A stretch of DNA of 27,831 nt, from NCBI GenBank assembly GCA_002310115.1, contig DBYI01000056.1, positions 1 to 27,831 of the forward strand. The letters run 5' to 3'. This document shows positions 14,128 to 22,823 of this stretch, one piece after another (within the stretch, counting starts at the first letter, position 1; each line of letters starts with the position of its first letter). A program made the translations under genes and the position numbers. Source of the DNA: Ruminococcus flavefaciens (GTDB lineage Bacteria > Bacillota > Clostridia > Oscillospirales > Ruminococcaceae). The notes under the pieces were generated by a model. The model was not told where the DNA came from. It was given only the letters and a program-made list of their open reading frames with translations, and ran no database searches.

Positions 14128-15822
14128 CTATTCATCTTTGATTTTGTAGAAATGTCTGGTCATTCTCTGCTCAAATTCGTCCAGAGGCAGAGGTTTGTCA
14201 AAAAGGAATCCCTGTGCAAAGATACAGTTGTTGTCCCTGAGCACCTTGACCTGATGATTTGTCTCTACTCCTTCTGCTACGCATTCAAGACCGAGATCCT
14301 GCGCCATTGCAACAACATATTTGAACATGACACTTCTTGTGCTATCTGCCCCGTCATCATCAACAGGGAGAAAACTTCTGTCAACCTTTAGAACGTTCCA
14401 CGGTATTTCACGGATAAGATTAAGTGAAGAGTAGCCCATTCCAAAATCATCAACGGAAGTGAATATTCCCTTTTGCTGCAAGCTACTAACAACTCGCTTA
14501 AGGTCGCGGAATTCTACATCGGTAGTAGTTTCGGTGAGCTCTATCTCTATGTACTCATGAGGAACGTTGTTTCTGTCAATTATATTTATGATGTGTTCGA
14601 GAAGATCAACATCAAGCATATGTTTCCTTGATAGATTTACAGAAATGCGTACTACATTCCGTCCCTCGTCCAGCCAGCGGCGGATATCCTTGCAAACGTG
14701 GTCGAGCATATAGAAATCCAGCTGACAGATATCGGTGTTTTGCTCAAGTATCGGTATAAACTCCAAAGGAGGAATTATCTTTCCTTCCCTGAACCAGCGG
14801 CAAAGTGCTTCGGCGCCTGCGAGCTCACCAGAAACTATATCTATTTTCGGCTGATAAAACACCTTGAATTCTTCATTTTTCAATGCTTCCGGGAAAAGCT
14901 GCTGTATCTGCATACGCTTTTCCTTGCCAATCTCCATTTCTTCATCGAAAAATACTATATTATCCTTTCCTCCAGCTTTAGCAGCATGGGAAGATGAAAG
15001 AATTCTGTCCATGATATCGCCAGGAGTGTCAAATTTGTATCCATCAGGCATACGAAAAACTCCCGTATATGCGGAAATCATTATGCGTTTGCCCGAATTG
15101 TTGTCATAAATAACAGGAACGCCCTTGAGAATATTGAGGATGTCATTTGTTAGTCCGTTCTCAAATACGGCTACGAAATTGTCTCCACCTACTCTGCATA
15201 CGGTACCCTTGTCGCCGATAATCTTTTCTATCATTTCGAAGTAGTTACGCATTGCAATGTCGCCTGCGCTTCTGCCAATATCGCGGTTTACAAGGGTAAA
15301 ATGACGAAGGTTGTAGTATAAGGCGGTATGTTCACTTAGTGAGCCTTTTTCACTGAGTACTTCAAGATATCTCAGAAACGAGCGGACATTCCTGTAGCCC
15401 GTATCGTCGTAGAATGTGTATTGTTCGACAATTTGCTCAAGTCTGTGGCGACTGAGAAAACTGAGAAGCATTCTTGTTATCAACTGCAGTTTGTCCTCTT
15501 TTTCGGGGGAAAGAGGTGCTGCATTCTTTGACATATAAGCGGTGCCTATAACGATAGCCCCTGATTTGGTGATTATTCTTTCAGTGTATGATATGTTACC
15601 TGCATTGTTATCGTCAAAACAAATAATTTCATCACCCTTGCCGTGCCTTTCGTTAGTCGAGCTTTGATAAAATTTGTAAACAGCCTTTGAAACACCGAAG
15701 AATTTGCACATTTCTGCTATACCGCGCAGAATGGCATATTTATCAAAACGATCCACTTGAGTCATCGCGCGGACGAGTTTTTCCATTAAGAAATAAAATT
15801 TTTCGGTTTTATCATTCATCAT
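14128..15822 (-). CDS. c-di-GMP phosphodiesterase (EAL) with degenerate GGDEF domain
   Basis: This 564-residue cytosolic protein has an N-terminal GAF-like region (about 1-130), a GGDEF-like domain and a C-terminal EAL domain (about 310-555). The cyclase signature is GGDNF (212-216), so the catalytic Glu is replaced by Asn and synthesis of c-di-GMP is unlikely; such domains often sense GTP. The EAL domain looks active: EALCRW (Glu338), SVNLSR, EIELTET, VDDFGMGYSSL, LKVDRSF and AEGVET, with QGFLF near the end. It would therefore hydrolyse c-di-GMP. No membrane segment is seen, so the input is probably a small molecule or partner bound by the N-terminal region. The start ATG 15822 is seven bases after AGGAGAG. 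It is transcribed alone from 15879-15907 to the terminator at 14098-14124. Confidence 0.92.
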   Translation of the reverse strand: MMNDKTEKFYFLMEKLVRAMTQVDRFDKYAILRGIAEMCKFFGVSKAVYKFYQSSTNERHGKGDEIICFDDNNAGNISYTERIITKSGAIVIGTAYMSKNAAPLSPEKEDKLQLITRMLLSFLSRHRLEQIVEQYTFYDDTGYRNVRSFLRYLEVLSEKGSLSEHTALYYNLRHFTLVNRDIGRSAGDIAMRNYFEMIEKIIGDKGTVCRVGGDNFVAVFENGLTNDILNILKGVPVIYDNNSGKRIMISAYTGVFRMPDGYKFDTPGDIMDRILSSSHAAKAGGKDNIVFFDEEMEIGKEKRMQIQQLFPEALKNEEFKVFYQPKIDIVSGELAGAEALCRWFREGKIIPPLEFIPILEQNTDICQLDFYMLDHVCKDIRRWLDEGRNVVRISVNLSRKHMLDVDLLEHIINIIDRNNVPHEYIEIELTETTTDVEFRDLKRVVSSLQQKGIFTSVDDFGMGYSSLNLIREIPWNVLKVDRSFLPVDDDGADSTRSVMFKYVVAMAQDLGLECVAEGVETNHQVKVLRDNNCIFAQGFLFDKPLPLDEFEQRMTRHFYKIKDE

Positions 15823-15878
15823 AAATTATCTCTCCTTTCTTGTAAGTGATAGGTTTGAGATAAGTCCCCTTAATAAAT

Positions 15879-15907
15879 ATTATAACATGATTATGATGAG
15901 AAAGCAA
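15879..15907 (-). promoter_or_regulatory. Promoter of the EAL-protein gene
   Basis: Minus strand TTGCTT (15907-15902), 17 bp, TATAAT (15884-15879). The predicted leader is about 50 nt and ends in AAAGGAGAGA before ATG 15822. Confidence 0.65.
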
Positions 15908-16061
15908 GATATCTACATATTTTACGGCTGTAATTTGAAAATTTGTTGAAAATTAGAAAAAACTTTTTCTAAAAATATAAGCATGGTTTGAGGAAATGTT
16001 TAAATAATTTGATGTGCACTTTGAGAAGTAAGCAAATAATTAATAAATATCAATAAAATGA

Positions 16062-16090
16062 TTGACAATAATTATAAATAAGTGTATAAT
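16062..16090 (+). promoter_or_regulatory. Consensus promoter of the lipoprotein/RTX hydrolase unit
   Basis: TTGACA (16062-16067), 17 bp, TATAAT (16085-16090) is a perfect sigma-A consensus. Transcription near 16097 would leave only about 13 nt before the first usable ATG at 16110. Confidence 0.75.
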
Positions 16091-16109
16091 AATTATATGT
16101 TTATTATGG

Positions 16110-16868
16110 ATGCAGGGTGATGATACGAAGAAGGAATTACAGCTTTATTTAGTTTCAGCAGTTGTTACAGCAATGGCCTTGTTTTTGTCAGGCTGCGCAG
16201 TTAATTCAGACATTAACGCTACAAATGATGGAAATGCGGCAGCTCCTGCTGAATCTGCTAAATCTGACGGTAAATCAGCGCTAATAAGAAGCCTTGATGA
16301 GAAATACGGTGAGAAGTTTACTTTCCTTGAGAATGCAGGCGGCGGAACTATGATGGGAGAGCATTGTGCAATATTCGTACGTGCTGATAGCCTTCCGAAT
16401 GACAGGATATATGCAGTTCACGGCATTTTTGACGGAAAAGTAGATGATAGGGACAACTATATGGCTTATTACTTCCGAGAGGAGGCTTCTTCTTATTTTA
16501 CAGAGATTGCTAAGGAGGTCTACGGTGAATGCAGGGCGTTCTACGAGCCCGAGGAGGAAGCCGTAATTCCAAACTGGATAGGAAAGAACTCCGACGTTAA
16601 AGAACTCCTTAGGAGTACCAAGCCATATTATTCCGTAATTCTACCGAGTGGACAGGATATGGACGAAAAGGATAAAAAGCTCGATGAGATTTTCAATAGA
16701 ATCAAGGAGGAGGAGATAAACTGTTACTTTTATATTGCATATCTTGACAGTGACGAACTTTATGATGGAATTGGTTCTGCATGGGGGATAGACAAGCAAC
16801 ATATTATTGCAGAATGTACTCTCGGCATGGACAAAAACTTCAATATCGTTGAAAGACAATGGGGGTAG
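16110..16868 (+). CDS. Lipoprotein of unknown function, partner of the RTX hydrolase
   Basis: This 252-residue protein has a lipoprotein signal: KK near the N-terminus, a hydrophobic core and LSGC with Cys29. The mature part begins with a short Ala/Asn/Ser-rich linker and continues as an alpha/beta-looking domain with no recognised family; it has a run of charged residues (about 187-207) and ends in NIVERQWG. The start is ATG 16110: a longer frame from TTG 16062 overlaps the promoter -35 and is rejected. There is no clear ribosome binding site, and the predicted leader is very short, so initiation may be leaderless-like. The stop lies 6 bp before the hydrolase gene, so the two form one unit. 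An immunity, chaperone or co-factor role for the hydrolase is possible but only inferred from position. Confidence 0.7.
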   Translation: MQGDDTKKELQLYLVSAVVTAMALFLSGCAVNSDINATNDGNAAAPAESAKSDGKSALIRSLDEKYGEKFTFLENAGGGTMMGEHCAIFVRADSLPNDRIYAVHGIFDGKVDDRDNYMAYYFREEASSYFTEIAKEVYGECRAFYEPEEEAVIPNWIGKNSDVKELLRSTKPYYSVILPSGQDMDEKDKKLDEIFNRIKEEEINCYFYIAYLDSDELYDGIGSAWGIDKQHIIAECTLGMDKNFNIVERQWG

Positions 16869-16874
16869 CGTGTC

Positions 16875-19190
16875 ATGGAAGATTTCTTTGAAAAATATGG
16901 TATAACCAAAGAAGCAAGGATAGCAATAGTTCTCAATACATTCATGTATGCTGACAGGTGCAAAAGAATTTCTGATTCTCCAAGCTTTGAAAGCGTTGTG
17001 AAACAGATGTATGCAAATATTGAGGAATATGAAGATACACAGAAGGCGGCGCTGGAGGTAGTTCATGACTATATTAGTGAATCCTTTGCTCATAAGGAAA
17101 TGGGAAAGCTTAAATTTGTCAATTTTTCGCAACATATGGGTGGGAAATATACAGGCGCCTACGCTGCAGCGTTCAAACGTGTTGACGAGAATAATAAGAT
17201 CACAGAGGTATATGTCGTGTTCCGTGGAACTGGTAGCGGACGCTGGTATGACAATGGTGAAGGACTTTTCCAAGAGGCTTCAAAGTATCAGAACGTTGCT
17301 CTGAGATATTTCAATGATACTATCAAAGGACTTGAGCTGGAAGCTGATACTAAGATAATAGTCACTGGTCACTCGAAGGGCGGCAATCTATCACAGTTCG
17401 TTACTTTGAAGACAGAGCGTGAATATCGCAATATGATAAAATACTGCATATCATTCGACGGTCAGGGCTTTTCGCCTGAAATGTACAACAGTATAAAGAC
17501 ACAGCCGTTTTATAAAGCACAGTGCGATAAAATGTATTCTATCTGCGGTGATAATGACTATGTTAACGTGCTAGGAATAAAAGTAATACCAGACTCTCAT
17601 ACAGTATATATTGTGACAAAGCCGCATTTTTCTGATATGTATGGAGCACATTCCATTGTTCCACAACTTTATTCTGATGTCCGAGAACATAAGGATGATT
17701 TCCTTTTCAATTTCAGTCTTAAATGCTTCAATAAGCAGACTAACAAGCAGCGTCAGCTCGCGGAATGTTCTATAGCTATGAGTGCGAAAACGATGGAAAT
17801 GAGTAAAGAGCGAAGAGCAAAGACTTGCAGTGCCATAATGACATTTGCGGAGAAATTTATCGGTGGAAACAACTCTTACGAGGGGCTTCTTGGCGAACAG
17901 GCAGATACAAACGACTGTATAGGTTTCCTTTCGGATATCTACAATGAGGTGATACCTCTTGTTTCATATGCAGGAAAAGAAGCAGGGGACGATATCTTTT
18001 TCATTGTGCTTATTGGTCCAAATTTAAAGGATAAATCTTTACTGATGGCTCCTGAAAACAAAAAGCTTGAATATGTAATGTCTTCACAGGAAACAAAGAG
18101 TCTTTATTATCTTGGTCTAACTCTTGCATATGAGATAATGCTGGATAGTATAGCAGAGTACGGATATAAACTAGGAGATCTTCTTGCTCCCGAATTGGAA
18201 GCGAAAATGAAATTCTTTTATTATGCTTTTCTGAAGATATCTGATAAAAAGCAAACGGCTGAAAAGGGGTTTCAGGCTTTGGTGCGATATGCAGCTACGG
18301 AACTGGTAGACCTTGTTGTAAAAAATGAAGACATAATAAAACAAATGCCTGTATCAGAGATAGGAAAAGTGATTATCGGTGCGATTACTTCTTTATTTTG
18401 CGGCAAGAACAAAGACGAAATGGTGACAGGTGGCGTAAATCAAATGGCCGAGTCAGTTCAGGCTACTCGGCCGCAAATGTCTGAATCATGCATTGCTGCT
18501 TCTGCAGAAAGTTTTGTGGCAATGGGAGATATGCCATGTGCGGCCACGGTAGCAGTTTCTCCAAAAAAGAAATATTTCATCAAGGGTACTGAAGAAGATG
18601 ACGGTATAATAGGTGAGGATGCTGACGAGATAATCATGGGTTACGGAGGTGATGACGGAATCCACGGTTATGGTGGAAATGACGAGATATACGGTGGTGA
18701 TGGCAGCGACAGACTTTATGGAGAGGATGGCGATGATGCTATATACGGAGAGAACGGAAACGACTGGATATATGGCAAGGACGGAGATGATTTCATGGAT
18801 GGAGGCGGTGGTGACGATGTCATGAAGGGTGGTAGCGGAAACGACACTATACGCGGCAGCCTCGGTGATGATATCATCATTGGAGAGAGCGGTAACGATA
18901 TTATGTGTGGCGGTCTTGGAAGTGACAGATATATTTTCAGCAGAGGCTTCGGAAATGATATAATAAGTGATAATTATTCTGAGAATACTATAGAATTCAG
19001 AAGCATTTCCCCAGATGAGCTTACAGCCAATCTTAACGATATCGGAGAACTTGTCATTGAAATGAAGAATTCTACTGATAGCATAAGGATAAGAAATTAT
19101 TCCGCGGATAGGTTTAATTTTGTCTTTGACAGTGATAACTATGTTCTGAAAAACATGGAAAATAATCTGGCATTTATAAGAAAGTATTGA
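16875..19190 (+). CDS. Mbeg1-like serine hydrolase with C-terminal RTX repeats
   Basis: This 771-residue protein joins an alpha/beta-hydrolase to a calcium-binding tail. The N-terminal part (about 1-280) resembles the Mbeg1/DUF2974 lipase-like family: VYVVFRGTGSGRWYDN, nucleophile Ser167 in VTGHSKGGN, and probable Asp and His in CGDNDYVNV and YGAHSI. A helical middle (about 280-560) was not recognised. From about 571 to 690 there are roughly a dozen RTX nonapeptides of the form GGxGxDxIx, followed by a domain usual after RTX blocks (FGNDIISD, then SIRIRNY). RTX proteins normally fold with calcium after type I secretion in Gram-negatives. Here there is no signal peptide and no ABC transporter nearby, so the route out, if any, is unknown. 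GGGGGTAG precedes the ATG. A role in attacking neighbours or remodelling lipids is speculation. Confidence 0.82.
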   Translation: MEDFFEKYGITKEARIAIVLNTFMYADRCKRISDSPSFESVVKQMYANIEEYEDTQKAALEVVHDYISESFAHKEMGKLKFVNFSQHMGGKYTGAYAAAFKRVDENNKITEVYVVFRGTGSGRWYDNGEGLFQEASKYQNVALRYFNDTIKGLELEADTKIIVTGHSKGGNLSQFVTLKTEREYRNMIKYCISFDGQGFSPEMYNSIKTQPFYKAQCDKMYSICGDNDYVNVLGIKVIPDSHTVYIVTKPHFSDMYGAHSIVPQLYSDVREHKDDFLFNFSLKCFNKQTNKQRQLAECSIAMSAKTMEMSKERRAKTCSAIMTFAEKFIGGNNSYEGLLGEQADTNDCIGFLSDIYNEVIPLVSYAGKEAGDDIFFIVLIGPNLKDKSLLMAPENKKLEYVMSSQETKSLYYLGLTLAYEIMLDSIAEYGYKLGDLLAPELEAKMKFFYYAFLKISDKKQTAEKGFQALVRYAATELVDLVVKNEDIIKQMPVSEIGKVIIGAITSLFCGKNKDEMVTGGVNQMAESVQATRPQMSESCIAASAESFVAMGDMPCAATVAVSPKKKYFIKGTEEDDGIIGEDADEIIMGYGGDDGIHGYGGNDEIYGGDGSDRLYGEDGDDAIYGENGNDWIYGKDGDDFMDGGGGDDVMKGGSGNDTIRGSLGDDIIIGESGNDIMCGGLGSDRYIFSRGFGNDIISDNYSENTIEFRSISPDELTANLNDIGELVIEMKNSTDSIRIRNYSADRFNFVFDSDNYVLKNMENNLAFIRKY
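18580..18960 (+). repeat. RTX nonapeptide-coding repeat block
   Basis: Tandem 27-nt units encode calcium-binding nonapeptides such as GYGGNDEIY, GGDGSDRLY, GEDGDDAIY, GENGNDWIY, GGSGNDTIR and GESGNDIMC. The protein pattern is strict but the DNA units have diverged, as in an old functional array rather than a recent expansion. Confidence 0.9.
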
Positions 19191-19195
19191 TAATA

Positions 19196-19223
19196 AAAAC
19201 TCCCGAAAAATCGGGAGTTTTTA
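19196..19223. terminator. Bidirectional terminator between RTX hydrolase and GGDEF gene
   Basis: AAAACTCCCGA pairs with TCGGGAGTTTT (core 19199-19206 with 19211-19218), with T-rich tails on both strands. The genes converge on it. Confidence 0.9.
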
Positions 19224-19228
19224 TTATC

Positions 19229-20644
19229 TTATTTTCTTTTCCGTTCGGGGAATTTATTATAATAACGATCCTTATCGACATACATGCGCTCATCGGCAGT
19301 ACGCATTGCAAATCTAATGTCGCCGCCGTGTTTTTCATAGTAGACGCCCACTGAAAAGCTAACATTATTTGGATCTTCCGAATCTTTACGTAATTTTTTC
19401 ATGCGTTCTTCTATAAGCTCTTCAGGAATATTTACGGCGATTATCATAAATTCGTCACCGCCTGCGCGGTAAATCTCGCTGTCATAAAAGATATCCCTTA
19501 GTTTTTCGGCGGCATCCTGGAGAAGTTTATCTCCAGCACTATGACCTTCGGTGTCATTCAGTTTTTTGAGACCGTTGAGGTCAGCGAAAACAACGCTGTA
19601 GGAACGCGGCATGGGATCTGTTCCTGATATTAAGCGGTTAACTCTGTTGTTCATAGCGTTACGGTTATAGATACCAGTAAGCAGATCAATTGAGCTCATT
19701 ATTTTAAGACGATTTAGAAGCTGATAGTTAGCTACTTCAGAGGCTATAAAGTATGTGGTGAGTTCAAGAGTTTCTTTTATTTTTGTAGCTTTGGACTCGT
19801 CAAAATTGATAGCCCATATATATCCTAGAGTTTCATTATTGTAGTTTAGAGGAAAGAGAACGAGACTCGTCACTCCAGCGCTCACAAGTGAATCGTGCCA
19901 GATACGATTTCTTGATTTAAGTATGTTCATATCCTGCTTATCTTGCAAAATAAGGCAGTTGCTGCCGGCAATGGTGTCGTTCCAGGTTTTTACTATTTCG
20001 AAGAAAGAATCCTGCATCTGATAATTCATTTCGGCTTCAGCAGTACCTTCACGGGCAGCTTCGGCAAGTACAGAACAGGTTTCTTCTCTGAAATCTGTGA
20101 GCAGGAGAGAGCACTTATTAGCTCCACTGAGTTTGCAAATGTCAGCTAATACGTCATGAATAGAACTTTTGAAATCGTTGCTTCCACGGAGTTTTATACA
20201 TGTTTCAAGGACGCTTGAAGCTGTAGAAGCAGAAACGTGCGTCATTATTTCAGTATTAACATCCATAGTGATATCCAAAGTATATGAACAGTAACCGATA
20301 TTCGGGTCGTCCGACTCAACTGGCATAATATACTGATTAAGCCAGCATTCAAAGCGGTCTGGTTTTAGATATGTATGCACAGGCTTTTTCTCAAAAGCAC
20401 AACGGAAAACGGTCTGTTCGAAGTTCAGATCCTTTGGAATGTACTTTTCATACGGCGAATTAGGTATGAATTTATTGTTCAACATATGGGCAGCTGCACC
20501 ATTGTATGGATTTTCAATAGAATCAATATATGGTCTGTTTCCGGCAACTATACGGATATCACCGTAGCCGCCATCAGGGAACTTCCTTACGGATATGATA
20601 CAGGTTGTAAGTTCAAAGCCGTTGACAAAATCCTGATAGTTCAT
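19229..20644 (-). CDS. Diguanylate cyclase (GGDEF), copy A
   Basis: This 471-residue cytosolic protein makes c-di-GMP from GTP. An N-terminal region not assigned to a family (about 1-130, with conserved Cys residues) is followed by a GAF-like region (about 145-300) and a GGDEF domain (about 310-465). The signature AGGDEF is intact (GGDEF at 395-399), as are DLLTGIYNRNAMN and FADLNGLKKLND. The inhibitory RxxD site five residues before GGDEF is absent. It ends in the basic FPERKRK. It is the tandem paralogue of the gene at 20811-22238, with the same architecture and C-terminus and a similar promoter. The start ATG follows AAAGGAGA. Confidence 0.92.
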   Translation of the reverse strand: MNYQDFVNGFELTTCIISVRKFPDGGYGDIRIVAGNRPYIDSIENPYNGAAAHMLNNKFIPNSPYEKYIPKDLNFEQTVFRCAFEKKPVHTYLKPDRFECWLNQYIMPVESDDPNIGYCSYTLDITMDVNTEIMTHVSASTASSVLETCIKLRGSNDFKSSIHDVLADICKLSGANKCSLLLTDFREETCSVLAEAAREGTAEAEMNYQMQDSFFEIVKTWNDTIAGSNCLILQDKQDMNILKSRNRIWHDSLVSAGVTSLVLFPLNYNNETLGYIWAINFDESKATKIKETLELTTYFIASEVANYQLLNRLKIMSSIDLLTGIYNRNAMNNRVNRLISGTDPMPRSYSVVFADLNGLKKLNDTEGHSAGDKLLQDAAEKLRDIFYDSEIYRAGGDEFMIIAVNIPEELIEERMKKLRKDSEDPNNVSFSVGVYYEKHGGDIRFAMRTADERMYVDKDRYYNKFPERKRK

Positions 20645-20712
20645 AGCGTCTCCTTTCAGCCATAATTAGAATATGTTATACTGGCATGATATTGCATTTT
20701 TGTTACACTTGT

Positions 20713-20741
20713 ATTATAGCATATTTTTTTACCATTGTCCA
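20713..20741 (-). promoter_or_regulatory. Promoter of GGDEF gene copy A
   Basis: Minus strand TGGACA (20741-20736), 17 bp, TATAAT (20718-20713). The spacer contains TAAAAAAATATG, as in the promoters at 22295-22323 and 26382-26410. Confidence 0.7.
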
Positions 20742-20766
20742 GTGAATTTTATGTGAATGATTGATA

Positions 20767-20796
20767 AAAAATGTGTGCTTTTCAGCACACATTTTA
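20767..20796. terminator. Terminator of GGDEF gene copy B
   Basis: AAAATGTGTGC (20768-20778) pairs with GCACACATTTT (20785-20795) around a 6-nt loop. On the minus strand the hairpin is followed by TTTATCAATC. It lies 15 bp past the stop of copy B and before the promoter of copy A, so the two are separate units. Confidence 0.8.
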
Positions 20797-20810
20797 GTAT
20801 TTGACTATGA

Positions 20811-22238
20811 TTATTTGCGCTTGCGCTCTGGAAACTTCGCATAATAGCGTTCTTTGTCAGCATACATACGCTCATCTGCGGTGCGCATGGCAATTCTAAT
20901 GTCCTCGCCCTGATCATCAAAATACTGACCTAAAGCAAAGCTTATATTATTAGGATCTTCGGATTCGATTCTCAATTTTTCAACACGGTCCGCTATGAGC
21001 TTTTCAGGAAGATCAACAGCTATTAACATAAATTCGTCGCCGCCTGCACGATATATCTCACATTCGGGAAATACTTCCATAAGTTTGTTTGCTGCGTTTT
21101 TCAGCAGCGTATCACCTGCAAGGTGGCCGTTTGTGTCATTTGCCTGTTTAAGTCCGTTAAGGTCGGCAAAAACTACACTATAACAGTTCGGTTTGGGATC
21201 TTTGCCTGAAACAAAGCGGATTATGCGGTTATTCATGGCGTTACGGTTGTAGGTTCCTGTAAGTTGGTCTACCGAACTCATTATTTCCAACTTGTTGAAG
21301 AGCTGATAGTTCGAAATTTCGGATGCGAGGAAGAAAGACGTTATCTCTAGTATTTCCTTTATCTTCATAGTGTTGTTTATATCGAAATTTATCGCCCATA
21401 TATATCCGAGAAGTATGTCGTTGTATTCCAACGGGAATAGCACGAGGCTGTTTACGTCAGCTCCCTGCATGGACTCGAACCATATGGGATTCCGCTCTTT
21501 AAGCACTCCCATGTCGTACTGATCCTTGATTATAAGGCATGTGCTGCCTGCGATAGTATCCTTCCATGTTTCTACGATATCGTAGAAGTTGTCGAAAAAC
21601 TCATCAATGTATTTATTCATTGGAACTACGTGGACATCGGGAGCAGAAGACTGGCATAGTACAGAGCATGTTCTTTCCTGTTCGTCCGTGAGAAGTATAC
21701 AGCTGAGTTTTGCATCACAAATAGAACGAATATCATCGATAACTTCATCCATTGTATGTTTGAAGTTTTTAGTTCCGCGGAGTTTTATACAGGTCTCAAT
21801 GACTGCCGATGAAGTCTCGGCTGAAAGATTTGACATCATTCCAGAGTCAGCCTTTATTGTTACTTGCTGTGAGTATGAGCAGTAGAATTTGTTGGGTACG
21901 TCTGATTCCAGTGGCATAAAGTACATATCAAGCCAGAATGAGTATCTTTCAGGATGAATATATTCGTGGGAAGGCTTTTTAAGTACAGCACAACGGTAGC
22001 ATTTGTCCTCAAAATTTAGATCCTTAGGGATATAGTTCTCATAAGGAGAGTCTGGGATGAATTTATTGCTGACCATCTGATTGGCAATCATATTGTTCTT
22101 TGTATCCTCAATTGAGGATATATATGCTTTATTTCCTGCAACAAGACGAATATTTCCAAAGTGTCCGTCAGATAATTTTTCGATTGAGATTATACAGGTC
22201 ATTGCTGAAAATGTATCTACAAAAGATTGAAAATCCAT
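20811..22238 (-). CDS. Diguanylate cyclase (GGDEF), copy B
   Basis: This 475-residue paralogue of copy A keeps the same layout: an unassigned N-terminal region, a GAF-like region and a GGDEF domain. The intact signature AGGDEF (399-403), DQLTGTYNRNAMN and FADLNGLKQANDTNGH indicate an active cyclase; no inhibitory RxxD site precedes it. Shared stretches with copy A include NKFIPxSPYExYIPKDLNFE near residues 55-75 and TADERMYxDKxRYYxKFPER at the end. The N-terminal regions differ more than the cyclase domains, which suggests separate inputs after duplication. The start ATG 22238 follows AAAGGAGCC. Confidence 0.92.
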   Translation of the reverse strand: MDFQSFVDTFSAMTCIISIEKLSDGHFGNIRLVAGNKAYISSIEDTKNNMIANQMVSNKFIPDSPYENYIPKDLNFEDKCYRCAVLKKPSHEYIHPERYSFWLDMYFMPLESDVPNKFYCSYSQQVTIKADSGMMSNLSAETSSAVIETCIKLRGTKNFKHTMDEVIDDIRSICDAKLSCILLTDEQERTCSVLCQSSAPDVHVVPMNKYIDEFFDNFYDIVETWKDTIAGSTCLIIKDQYDMGVLKERNPIWFESMQGADVNSLVLFPLEYNDILLGYIWAINFDINNTMKIKEILEITSFFLASEISNYQLFNKLEIMSSVDQLTGTYNRNAMNNRIIRFVSGKDPKPNCYSVVFADLNGLKQANDTNGHLAGDTLLKNAANKLMEVFPECEIYRAGGDEFMLIAVDLPEKLIADRVEKLRIESEDPNNISFALGQYFDDQGEDIRIAMRTADERMYADKERYYAKFPERKRK

Positions 22239-22294
22239 ATATTGGCTCCTTTCTTTATAGAGAAATCAAACGAGAAAGTTTTATCTTCTGTTAC

Positions 22295-22323
22295 ATTATA
22301 TCATATTTTTTTATAATTGTCCA
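22295..22323 (-). promoter_or_regulatory. Promoter of GGDEF gene copy B
   Basis: Minus strand TGGACA (22323-22318), 17 bp, TATAAT (22300-22295). It matches the promoter of copy A base for base in both hexamers and most of the spacer. Confidence 0.7.
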
Positions 22324-22526
22324 GTTAATTTTATATGAATACGATAAAGACGAGGAGAAAAACGCACAGTTAGATTTGAAATTTAACAAATAATAACTCT
22401 AAATTGTTTAATGCTATATCTTTAATGATATTATTTTTTTTGCTATGATGCTAATTTTATATAAAAAAAGGCGCAATTTGTTAAAAGCGCACAATTAATA
22501 CTTTGAAAATTTGTAAGAAAAATAAA

Positions 22527-22555
22527 TTGAACAGAATGCTCTGATATGTTAGAAT
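22527..22555 (+). promoter_or_regulatory. Promoter of the small membrane protein
   Basis: TTGAAC (22527-22532), 17 bp, TAGAAT (22550-22555), about 50 bp before the start codon. Confidence 0.55.
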
Positions 22556-22603
22556 GGAATTGGTATTTATGTCGATTTTTAATGAGAAAAGGAGGGAAGA
22601 ACT

Positions 22604-22816
22604 ATGTCACCGAGTATTTTTGCGATTATTATCGTCGGAGTGATACTGCTTGGAGTGATAGCGGCACTTGTTTTTGTGGTGGGAAGACATAAGCAGCAGG
22701 TTTCTGATGATTATTATCGTGAACAGATCAGGAGAGGAGAAGAACGCCAGAGGCAAATCGCTGAACAGGAGCGTATGAAGCGCATGATGCAGCGTGAGCG
22801 TGCGGAAAGACAGTGA
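22604..22816 (+). CDS. Small single-pass membrane protein (70 residues)
   Basis: One hydrophobic helix (about 5-27) is followed by a highly charged, Arg/Glu/Gln-rich helix (about 30-70) likely to form a coiled coil in the cytoplasm. AAAGGAGGGA lies seven bases before ATG 22604, a promoter is in front and a strong terminator behind, so it is a well-formed single-gene unit. No family was recognised. The shape is like small membrane scaffolds or regulators of larger complexes, but no function is claimed. Confidence 0.75.
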   Translation: MSPSIFAIIIVGVILLGVIAALVFVVGRHKQQVSDDYYREQIRRGEERQRQIAEQERMKRMMQRERAERQ

Positions 22817-22823
22817 AAATCAT

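Larger units (their letters stand above)
22239..22603. other. Intergenic region with divergent promoters
   Basis: It contains the minus-strand promoter of GGDEF copy B (22295-22323) and the plus-strand promoter of the small membrane protein (22527-22555). The AT-rich 22330-22520 stretch between them shows no gene or clear hairpin. Confidence 0.6.

Noticed and set aside
16062..16109. N-terminal extension of the lipoprotein from TTG 16062
   Set aside because: The TTG is part of the -35 box of a perfect promoter, so it would not be transcribed.
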